From Akkermansiaceae bacterium UBA2381 (GTDB lineage: Bacteria; Verrucomicrobiota; Verrucomicrobiia; Verrucomicrobiales; DEV007): DNA of 19,025 bases. A model generated the notes under the pieces. That model was given only the letters and a program-made list of their open reading frames with translations, had not been told where the DNA came from and did not search any database. The stretch is from positions 1 to 19,025 of the forward strand of contig DDSV01000057.1 of the NCBI GenBank assembly GCA_002344215.1, given 5' to 3'. Below, piece after piece: positions 1-6,869 of this stretch (position 1 is the first letter of the stretch; the number at the start of each line of letters is the position of its first letter). The position numbers and the translations under genes were made by a program.

Positions 1-40
1 AGGCAACGGCTTCGCCGTCGCCTGCGACCTGACGTTCGGC
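1..40 (+). other. attC site, right half (left part outside window)
   Basis: The R' box GTTCGGC is at 34-40 and the L' arm CGCCGTCG at 13-20. This arm and its left flank (AACGG, then one variable base, then TTCGCCGTCG) nearly match the right half of the complete attC at 1053-1109. The complementary left arm must lie just outside the window, so an upstream cassette exists. Confidence 0.75.
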
Positions 41-60
41 TAAGAAATTTACACCACAAA

Positions 61-1101
61 ATGAGTGAGCAAGAATTGACCCCCAAGCTTGCGGAAGCGA
101 AGCTTCAATTCAACAGAATCGAAGTTTCCTATAAGGTGAGGAAGACTGTGGCCGCGCAAAGCGGGAATAGATGTGCTTTTCCTGGTTGCGAGCAAGAGTT
201 GATGCTCGACGGCGAAGCGTTTATTGGGGAACTGGCATCGATTGAAGCTATTCACGGAGCGGGCCCACGTTTCAATAAGGATTCTAATCCCTCCAAGCTG
301 GCTTCATCAGAGAATTTCCTACTACTCTGCCCCAATCACCACCGAATCATCGATCAGCTGCCTGAGCGATACACCGCAGAGTGGCTAAGGGAAGCTAGAG
401 AGGCCCATCTCGACAGAGTTAGGGAAGCGCTCAGTCAGGGCGTTCCCCAGCCCAAAATCAAACTTGCGCCGCAAGTTGAGGTTTCACTGCAAGAGGCCGT
501 GGGTATTTGGAATGCCTTCAAAGAAAACGCATCTGAGGAATTTTGGCAGGAACTTTTTGAGCAGTGCCCAATGTTAATCGCTCAGCTATTCCCTCGAAGT
601 GCTTTTCAGATTGGCAGCAAATCTTATGTTGGCGGAAAGTCCTTGGATAACGCGGGCGGGAATTTGGTTGATTTCGTCTATGCCAGCAAGACAACGAATA
701 ATGTGGTTCTGGTTGAGATAAAAACGCCAAAGACAAAACTGCTCGGCAAACGCTACCGCAACAATGCTTATTCTCTGAGCGAGGACCTAACCGGGAGTAT
801 CGTTCAGATTCTGAACTACAAGGACAGCATGATTAAGGAATACTACTCCCTATCAAACGGCCAGACCCCGTTTAGCGCATTCCTGCCAAAGTGTGTCGTT
901 ATTGCTGGTTCGGTCGAATCAGAGATGGATACTGCTACCAAATTGAAATCGTTTGAACTTTTCAGGAATGAAGGGTCCGGAGTTGATCTGGTTTCTTTCG
1001 ATGAGCTATTCGACAAAGTTCAGAGCATCCTCGACATCACCACAAGCAAACCGCCGAACTCGACGGCGCATACAACGGATTCGCCGTCGTCTGGCCTTTA
1101 A
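61..1101 (+). CDS. HNH-like / Shedu (DUF4263) nuclease, anti-phage cassette
   Basis: This is a 346-residue protein with two nuclease-type domains. Residues 37-98 look like an HNH zinc-ribbon fold, with zinc ligands C38 and C43 and then C90-x2-H93. However, the position normally held by the catalytic His of the 'G-E-I-A-H-I' motif is Ser (S60), so this domain may bind rather than cut DNA. Residues about 155-325 match the Shedu family (DUF4263), a PD-(D/E)xK nuclease fold, with D204 and the E219-x-K221 pair intact. Shedu SduA proteins are single-gene phage-defence nucleases with variable N-terminal sensor domains. The gene fills integron cassette 1. Its last residues and TAA stop lie inside the attC at 1053-1109. 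No Shine-Dalgarno is visible before the ATG. The family call is from motifs and is fairly sure; the dead-HNH reading is inference. Confidence 0.8.
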   Translation: MSEQELTPKLAEAKLQFNRIEVSYKVRKTVAAQSGNRCAFPGCEQELMLDGEAFIGELASIEAIHGAGPRFNKDSNPSKLASSENFLLLCPNHHRIIDQLPERYTAEWLREAREAHLDRVREALSQGVPQPKIKLAPQVEVSLQEAVGIWNAFKENASEEFWQELFEQCPMLIAQLFPRSAFQIGSKSYVGGKSLDNAGGNLVDFVYASKTTNNVVLVEIKTPKTKLLGKRYRNNAYSLSEDLTGSIVQILNYKDSMIKEYYSLSNGQTPFSAFLPKCVVIAGSVESEMDTATKLKSFELFRNEGSGVDLVSFDELFDKVQSILDITTSKPPNSTAHTTDSPSSGL

Positions 1102-1109
1102 CGTTCGGT
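1053..1109 (+). other. attC recombination site, 57 bp
   Basis: R'' GCCGAAC (1053-1059) and R' GTTCGGT (1103-1109) flank an 8-bp perfect inverted repeat, CGACGGCG (1061-1068) against CGCCGTCG (1082-1089), with a short central loop. Size and layout fit a short attC. It overlaps the end of the Shedu gene, whose TAA is at 1099-1101. Recombination would fall between G1103 and T1104. Confidence 0.85.
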
Positions 1110-1117
1110 CAAAAATT

Positions 1118-1564
1118 ATGGCAGCCCTTCGTTCGATAGCTGATGCGGTTAAGTCAGAGATCGAACCGCTCTTGCGAGATCTTGGTTTCATCGGAGAATA
1201 TCCGCATTACCGCCGGAACCGTGATGGGCGCGCCGATCTTATCAGCTTCCAAACCAATAAGAATGGCGGTTCCTTTATTGTCGAGATCGCACAAACATCT
1301 GGTGAGGGAGTCACTCCATTTTGGTCTGAGGATTTCATCCCATTCGATCAGTTGAATGTTTGGCATCTTGACCCTCACCGCGACAAGCGGAAGCGCATTC
1401 TCGCTGGACCTTTCGGGGTACTGGGCTGGTTTCACTACGATCGGATCTGGCAGAGAATTTTTCTCAAGAACCACGAGCGTCTACGATTAGCTGCAAGAGG
1501 CGCAATGGGAAAAATTCCGAAAATTCAGGCGCAATTCGACAAATGGCACCGAATCCCGAACTGA
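1118..1564 (+). CDS. DUF4304-like cassette protein
   Basis: This 148-residue protein opens with a short helix and the pattern 'LL..LGF....HYRRN.DG..DLISFQ', followed by strands ending 'FIVEIA'. That is the layout of DUF4304, a small alpha/beta family common in cassette arrays and neighbourhoods rich in toxins and immunity proteins. No catalytic role is established for the family. A longer reading frame extends upstream, but the ATG at 1118 lies just after the attC boundary at 1103, and cassette genes normally start shortly after it. The TGA (1562-1564) abuts the R'' box of the next attC. There are no membrane segments or signal peptide; it is probably cytosolic. The family assignment is moderate, and its job is unknown. 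Confidence 0.7.
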   Translation: MAALRSIADAVKSEIEPLLRDLGFIGEYPHYRRNRDGRADLISFQTNKNGGSFIVEIAQTSGEGVTPFWSEDFIPFDQLNVWHLDPHRDKRKRILAGPFGVLGWFHYDRIWQRIFLKNHERLRLAARGAMGKIPKIQAQFDKWHRIPN

Positions 1565-1689
1565 CCGAACAAGCCGGCGATGGCGAGCCCGATCCCGTTT
1601 CGAGTTGATTGACTTCCCTGATTCGAATCCTTATCCTCCCATCGAGGCTGCGCTCCCGGATCCGGCTCGCCATGCCTCTAACGTTGGGC
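1564..1689 (+). other. attC recombination site, 126 bp
   Basis: R'' ACCGAAC (1564-1570) and R' GTTGGGC (1683-1689) bracket a long imperfect hairpin. The arm ATGGCGAGCC (1580-1589) is the exact complement of GGCTCGCCAT (1664-1673), and pairing continues inward with mismatches. It is more than twice the length of the neighbouring 57-bp site and shares no obvious sequence with it, so this cassette probably has a different origin. Confidence 0.8.
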
Positions 1690-1696
1690 CAGGAAA

Positions 1697-1912
1697 ATGA
1701 AGACCCGATTTGCAAGAATGATGTTCCTTCTCGCATCGGTCGGGATTCTTGCGATCATCTTTCTGCTCCGTCGCCCGAACCCGGACGAGCCACTGTTCTG
1801 GTGTCTGATCGTTCCTGCCGTTGCAGCAAATATCGGATACAGGATTCCCTCGAAGCGGGAGAACCGCGGATATCAGGAGCGATCGGACAACTGGATCGAG
1901 GAGGCCAAGTAA
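1697..1912 (+). CDS. Small two-helix membrane protein (cassette 3)
   Basis: This is a 71-residue frame starting with ATG only a few bases after the attC R' box, preceded by AGGAAA, which is a poor and too-close ribosome site. Two hydrophobic stretches are visible: residues about 9-24 and about 32-46. A charged, Arg/Glu-rich tail follows. This predicts a small inner-membrane protein with two helices and a short loop between them. No family is recognised. Position and length fit a cassette gene, but the downstream attC half that should close the cassette was not found, so the cassette may be truncated. Confidence 0.5.
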   Translation: MKTRFARMMFLLASVGILAIIFLLRRPNPDEPLFWCLIVPAVAANIGYRIPSKRENRGYQERSDNWIEEAK

Positions 1913-2282
1913 GCCTTCATCTCATCGCCCTTTACCACGAGGATTCTGCCGCGGGAGGGGAGGCTGTTGCGATGGGGACCTGATTTTTCCCAGGGTCGAA
2001 GTCGGCGGAGTGTATCCGACAACGGAACGGCTAGGGAGTCGCTGCCTTCGCCCACTCTCGAGAAGTCATCCGCATGACTCCGATTTAAGGCGCTCGGCTG
2101 TTTCTTCTGCCAATGGACACTTGGCGTTGTCCTCGGACCGACTGCGAGAACGCCTCTTTGATGCGTTCCCGCACGAAACAGCGAGGGGCCGAATTGAGCC
2201 CGGTGAGAAGTCAAAGGGTTCAATTCCTATTGCTGTAGCTCATCGCTTTTAGTAAAACCGACAGAGATTTCAATTTCGAGAA
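1913..2282 (+). other. Non-coding stretch after cassette array
   Basis: These 370 bases carry no convincing gene on either strand. The open frames here have no family features and implausible composition. No GCCCAAC box that would close cassette 3 is present. A very weak promoter-like pair, TTGCTG (2230-2235) and TAAAAC (2253-2258) with 17-bp spacing, lies before the TIR gene. The stretch is probably decayed cassette or flanking DNA. Confidence 0.5.
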
Positions 2283-5200
2283 ATGCTACGACAGATAATT
2301 TCCGATATCCTGCCTAAATACAAATATTGGGCATTCATCAGTTACAGTCGCTCTGACGAGCGGGCCGCAAAAAAGCTCCACCGCTTCATCGAGACCTTCC
2401 GCCTTCCGGTCAAGCTGGTGAAATCCCATCCCCTTCCCACTGGTGAATTGACACCGCAACGCTTTCATCCATGCTTTTTGGACAAAGCTGATATTCCTGC
2501 AGGAGAATCACTGCCTGCCGAGTTGAGCAGGGCACTCGCCTCATCCAGACATCTCATTGTTATCTGCTCTCCCTTCAGTGCCCGCAGCGTTTGGGTGGAG
2601 CTCGAGATTAGTGAGTTTAAGAGGATTCACGGACCAACGGGAGCGTTGCGAACCCACGCCTTCATCATTGATGGAAGTCCGGTCCCGACGGCGCAAAACT
2701 GTGCGTTCACCCCTTCGTTGCGGCTTCAAAACCCCCAGGCTTTGAATGCGATGAAGGATGGCGAAGGATGGCGGATCGCTTGCCTCAAACTTATTGCCAA
2801 AATGCTGGAGTTGCCACCCGATGAAATCATTCAACGGGACCAGGAACGTAGGTTGAGGGCGCGGTTGCTTTGGACTGCGGCGAGCGCGGCGATAGCAATA
2901 TCAATGGGCGCGCTCGCCCTTACAGCGATCATGGCACGTTCACAGGCGAGAACTGCTCTCAGCAAAAGCCAAATCTCCTTGTCTTCCGAGTATTTCCGCT
3001 GGGGCCAACAGTTGGTTCAAAACAGAGACTACCACGACGGGCTTCCCTTCCTTGCTGCGGCGTTGCGAGCTGACCCGGGGAACAAGGATGCAGGAATATT
3101 CATTCAAAACATTGTAACGCATGAAAACTTGGCCCGCCCCCTTTCACCGGAAGTTCTCCCGTGGACGGGATCGAGCACAATCGTCCAGGCCTGTTTTGAT
3201 CGTTCCAGCGAAACCATGGCAGTCGTCGATGAGACCGGGACGATCTGGATCTGGAATTACAAAGCGCAGGGAGATCCGAGGCTGGTGATATTGCCAGAGA
3301 ATCCACGGCTCGAAGGGATTACCTTCGCGCAAGATCCTACCCGCTTGGTAGGACATGGTGGTGGTAAAGTTTTCCTCATCGACCTCGCTGATACCAACCG
3401 AATTCAGATCCTTCCGGTCACGGAGGGATCAGGGCGCATCTTTCTTTCCGAATTCTTTGATGATGATCGCATCATCGCGGTGGCTCATTCCAAGGGTCTG
3501 GAGTGGTTCAACTCATCAACCGGCGCACGCATCGGCTCTTTCCCGACAACATTTCCTCATGGATTCGCCCGCAGTGGGGACGGACGTAGAATCGCTTTTC
3601 TTCACGATGAATCGACCGATTCGACCAAAAGAGAGAGTGCCATTCTTGTCTCCGACTTCAAGAATCACGTTCAAATCGAACCAGCGCCCGACATCATAAC
3701 GGATCTCGCCTTTCTTGATGAAGAGGGATCACAGCTTGTAAGCCTGGGGTATACCCGTCCAGCCATCAGCTCGATGTTTTCCGCGGTAAATACGCTGAAC
3801 TCTGAAGCGCCGAGTTTCCGGCATTTCCTGCAACTTTGGGACACAAGGTCTGGAGAAAGGGTTGATTCGCCTTTTACCACTCCCGACTGGACTCGCCCAC
3901 TACAGATCGGTATTGGAGCGACCTTCGAGAAAACGTTCTCGACGCTCAACCACGAATATACAGGAAGCAGCCTGGCTTCCAGTCCGGATGGCGCAGTTCT
4001 TCTCACCGCATGGAAGAATTCCTGCCAAGGAATTCTCCCCTTGAATTCAAGGGGATGGTTGACTCTGGCATGGGGTGACGATCCGCCGGATAATATTAGT
4101 GAGGCTTCCTTTGATCGCTACGGTTCGAGGCTGATGTTGCGCTCCGGTGATCAGGTTCGTCTCTGGTCCGCAAACAATTGGCAGTGCGCTCACCAGGGTT
4201 TCCGGATGACCGAGGTTGATGAAGGTGTCGTGTTTTCCCCCGATCTAAATCTCGCGGTAACCATTGGGAGCGGGCGCGTATGGGATCTCCAGAATACCCG
4301 TTCCGTTCCCCTTTACCTGTCGAAACCAGATTTTTCGAACGTGATTGCAAATTGCCGCAACCTGGTCTTCAGGTCGGGAACAGCCTCCACAATATCGGAC
4401 CCGCAACTAGATCTTGAGTTCGCCAATTGGGATTGCCTAACCGGGAAGTTGTCGAATGAGCAATGGGCTGGAGCGTCTCTGCTGGAAATGGAGAAGAAAG
4501 ACCCTGAAATTGCAAACCATATCGCCTCCCAGAGAGGTCCATCCGCTATCGCTAATGAGGTGCTTCGCCCCGGTGCGTTGATTGCAGCGAATTCGGATCG
4601 AGAGATCGGACTCTTTCTTAAGGCCGATGAAATTTCGATACGCAGACTTGGCTCGTTCGTACCTATTGTTGATTCGCCAGCTCCTAGAGGAACAAAAATG
4701 GCCACCTTCTCACCGGATGGCAAGATGGTGGCCCTGGCATGGAGCGATGATACGGTAACCATTTACAAGACAGCTGACCTTTCGATCAGCCTTACTCTTG
4801 ATGAGCCCCTCCCAAAGCACGAAATTTTTGGGAATGAAATCGATGCTCTGGAGTTCAGTTCTGATGGAAGGCTTCTTCTCGTTGGTGCGAGTTCCCGCGC
4901 AGCGGCGTGGAATTTGGAAGAGAAACGCATCGCCTTTTCCACGAATCCGACCAACACATCTGGAATAGCGTCTTCTGAGGATTTCGTACCCCCTATTTTC
5001 GCCTGCGGCGGCGAGGCCATGCTTCAACCGGGAGTCAATTTTGCGTTTGCTGACTTTGCAGATGGAAAGACGGTCGAGTTTCAGTCCATTGGCGGAACTC
5101 TGGTCTGCATGAAGGTCAGCTCTGACGGCGAATTGGTCGCACTTGGCAACGATACCGGCACCGTTCTTGTTCATGAAGTCCGCTCCGGACTAAGAGTCGC

Positions 5201-6659
5201 CGGCCCGTTTGCTACACGGGGGTCAGTAAACGACCTCTTGTTCCTTGATGGAAATCAATCGATAGCGACACTCAGCGGTGAAGCCGGTTCTGTGGACTAC
5301 TGGAGTGTCGAGAGAGGGGGATGGCTGGGTTCGCTGGGTTCATATCCCCGCACGAATCGCCTCGCCGCGGATCCGGAGAATCGACTGCTGGCGGTCTGGG
5401 GTGCGCGCCTGCTTGATGAGTCGGCGGTGAGACTTATTCGTTTACCTTTTGGTCAGTTCCCGGATTCGGATGCCTTGCTGATTGCCGAGCGCGCTGAAAA
5501 AGCTGCCGGAAGGGTTCTGACGAGTGATGGAAAGGCTACCGACATACCGATTGACGAGTTTTCATCCTTAGCTAGTGACGATCTCCTCGGCGTCTACGAT
5601 CCAAGTCCACCCATTCAAGAGTTCGTAAGCTGGAGCATGGCAGACATCAATACACGTCCTGTGGCCCCAGGTATGAAGTTGGGATTTGATGAATGGCTGA
5701 AAATGGCTGATCTACAGGCCAAAGGTGCTTCTGACGGTTCTAGCGGTAGCCTTATTGAGGATCTAATAGCAGCGTTTCCAACGCGGCCCAACATTCTCGC
5801 ACATATGATTCCGGTCTGGATGGCGGCCGAGGGAAGTTCACCTGCTGGAACTATCGCAGCAAAGCGCGGAAACCACCTTCTTTCCTTGTTTCGAAAAGAG
5901 AAGGATAGACTAAGTGATGCCTCGGTGGAGGCGCTCGATTTTGCCGAGTACATCCGCTCCAGAAAGAATCCCGAACCAGCCCGTTCGGCTCTTGAGTCGG
6001 AAACGACAAAGGTCAGTCCGCCCTCGGGTCCAGAGAGAGAAAGTGAATCAAATTCCCCGACCTTAACGCCCCCATTAGAATCGTTTCCGACTCCGCCCGG
6101 TTGGAAACAATTCAGCAATACCAAGGACGCTCTGCCCGAGGATATGAAACCGAAGTTTGTGGGTTTTACATTTAATTACCCGGAAAAATTTGAAGTCATC
6201 CCCGATGACGCCAACTTCATCAAGATCGAGGAAAGTATTACCGATCCGGTACAGGGTAGTTTTACCGTCGAAAATTTTGCAGTGGGCAACATGTTTGCCA
6301 ATCCCGAGACTATTCCCGGCATGGACCAGGAGGTGGTCTACCCTATGTTGCTTGAGCAGTTCAACGCACGACTCGAAGAGAACTTCCCAAACTATAAGAA
6401 GGTCGGCGAAGCCCCGGAGGAGGTAGCAGGCCTTCAAGGACGAGCCCTCCTTTTCGAGGCTGAGTTCGAAGGCACCGAAAAGGGCGACATCATTTTCTAT
6501 GGCAAGGCTCTGCTCCTCCGCCAAAAGGGAAAAGAACGAGGAATAGCGATTATCATGATGGCAACATCGCTCGATCCCGACGTCAAGAGTGCCGAGGACG
6601 TCGGTGTGAAAGGCGATCTTGGCGAGATTTTGAGAAGCTTCCGGATTACCGGTGAGTAA
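2283..6659 (+). CDS. TIR - membrane helix - WD40 propeller - PsbP/DcrB-like protein
   Basis: This is a 1458-residue protein. Residues about 14-125 form a TIR domain: a 'FISYSRSDE' box, then 'SPFSARSVWVELE' with W104 and E108, where E108 sits in the W-x3-E position of the putative NADase glutamate. Residues to about 195 match the tail seen in the bacterial TIR subfamily followed by a membrane helix and TPR/WD40 repeats. A single helix spans about 195-217. It is preceded by an Arg-rich segment, which places TIR in the cytosol and the rest outside by the positive-inside rule (inference). Residues about 230-280 are TPR-like, and about 285-1080 are divergent WD40-type blades. A Pro/Ser/Glu linker (about 1220-1280) leads to a PsbP/DcrB-like domain at 1292-1458. 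TIR domains of phage-defence systems commonly deplete NAD+ or make signalling nucleotides. A terminator follows, so the gene is probably monocistronic. Confidence 0.8.
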   Translation: MLRQIISDILPKYKYWAFISYSRSDERAAKKLHRFIETFRLPVKLVKSHPLPTGELTPQRFHPCFLDKADIPAGESLPAELSRALASSRHLIVICSPFSARSVWVELEISEFKRIHGPTGALRTHAFIIDGSPVPTAQNCAFTPSLRLQNPQALNAMKDGEGWRIACLKLIAKMLELPPDEIIQRDQERRLRARLLWTAASAAIAISMGALALTAIMARSQARTALSKSQISLSSEYFRWGQQLVQNRDYHDGLPFLAAALRADPGNKDAGIFIQNIVTHENLARPLSPEVLPWTGSSTIVQACFDRSSETMAVVDETGTIWIWNYKAQGDPRLVILPENPRLEGITFAQDPTRLVGHGGGKVFLIDLADTNRIQILPVTEGSGRIFLSEFFDDDRIIAVAHSKGLEWFNSSTGARIGSFPTTFPHGFARSGDGRRIAFLHDESTDSTKRESAILVSDFKNHVQIEPAPDIITDLAFLDEEGSQLVSLGYTRPAISSMFSAVNTLNSEAPSFRHFLQLWDTRSGERVDSPFTTPDWTRPLQIGIGATFEKTFSTLNHEYTGSSLASSPDGAVLLTAWKNSCQGILPLNSRGWLTLAWGDDPPDNISEASFDRYGSRLMLRSGDQVRLWSANNWQCAHQGFRMTEVDEGVVFSPDLNLAVTIGSGRVWDLQNTRSVPLYLSKPDFSNVIANCRNLVFRSGTASTISDPQLDLEFANWDCLTGKLSNEQWAGASLLEMEKKDPEIANHIASQRGPSAIANEVLRPGALIAANSDREIGLFLKADEISIRRLGSFVPIVDSPAPRGTKMATFSPDGKMVALAWSDDTVTIYKTADLSISLTLDEPLPKHEIFGNEIDALEFSSDGRLLLVGASSRAAAWNLEEKRIAFSTNPTNTSGIASSEDFVPPIFACGGEAMLQPGVNFAFADFADGKTVEFQSIGGTLVCMKVSSDGELVALGNDTGTVLVHEVRSGLRVAGPFATRGSVNDLLFLDGNQSIATLSGEAGSVDYWSVERGGWLGSLGSYPRTNRLAADPENRLLAVWGARLLDESAVRLIRLPFGQFPDSDALLIAERAEKAAGRVLTSDGKATDIPIDEFSSLASDDLLGVYDPSPPIQEFVSWSMADINTRPVAPGMKLGFDEWLKMADLQAKGASDGSSGSLIEDLIAAFPTRPNILAHMIPVWMAAEGSSPAGTIAAKRGNHLLSLFRKEKDRLSDASVEALDFAEYIRSRKNPEPARSALESETTKVSPPSGPERESESNSPTLTPPLESFPTPPGWKQFSNTKDALPEDMKPKFVGFTFNYPEKFEVIPDDANFIKIEESITDPVQGSFTVENFAVGNMFANPETIPGMDQEVVYPMLLEQFNARLEENFPNYKKVGEAPEEVAGLQGRALLFEAEFEGTEKGDIIFYGKALLLRQKGKERGIAIIMMATSLDPDVKSAEDVGVKGDLGEILRSFRITGE

Positions 6660-6683
6660 TCGGATCTCGAGACACTTCAGAAG

Positions 6684-6712
6684 GCGGGGAACGACGGTTC
6701 CTCCCGCTTTTT
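6684..6712 (+). terminator. Rho-independent terminator after TIR gene
   Basis: The stem GCGGG (6684-6688) pairs with CCCGC (6703-6707). GAAC (6689-6692) then pairs with GTTC (6697-6700), with a 2-nt bulge and a GACG loop. Five T residues follow (6708-6712). It begins 25 bp past the TAA at 6657-6659. Confidence 0.75.
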
Positions 6713-6869
6713 CGAAGCGAAGGCGTGGACAAATTCCACTGATAACATTATGACGTTCCGACCCTGGGAAGATTTTCAGGATACCGCGAGATCTTACGAC
6801 TTCCGAATTTGCTCATCCGGCGGCCGAATTCAAGGTCGAGCGCCTAGGTCACTGGATACTCCGACGATC

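Larger units (their letters stand above)
1..1912 (+). mobile_element. Integron gene-cassette array, trailing part
   Basis: Three promoterless-looking, same-strand genes are separated by attC recombination sites, the layout of an integron cassette array. Cassette 1 begins with GTTCGGC (34-40) and ends with the complementary GCCGAAC (1053-1059). Cassette 2 begins with GTTCGGT (1103-1109) and ends with the complementary ACCGAAC (1564-1570). Such matched ends are expected because both came from one attC in the circular form. Cassette 3 begins with GTTGGGC (1683-1689), but no GCCCAAC partner is seen before 2283. The integrase and attI are not in the window and would lie to the left. The three genes read rightwards, as cassettes do. 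Confidence 0.85.

Noticed and set aside
2230..2258. TTGCTG-17-TAAAAC as promoter of the TIR gene
   Set aside because: Only 3/6 and 4/6 matches to consensus, no better than chance in a stretch of this size. It is kept as a remark rather than a feature.
6741..6760. Possible attC R' box (GACGTTCCGAC) downstream of the TIR gene
   Set aside because: The box does not match GTTRRRY, no complementary R'' or inverted arms were found nearby, and the TIR gene has its own terminator.
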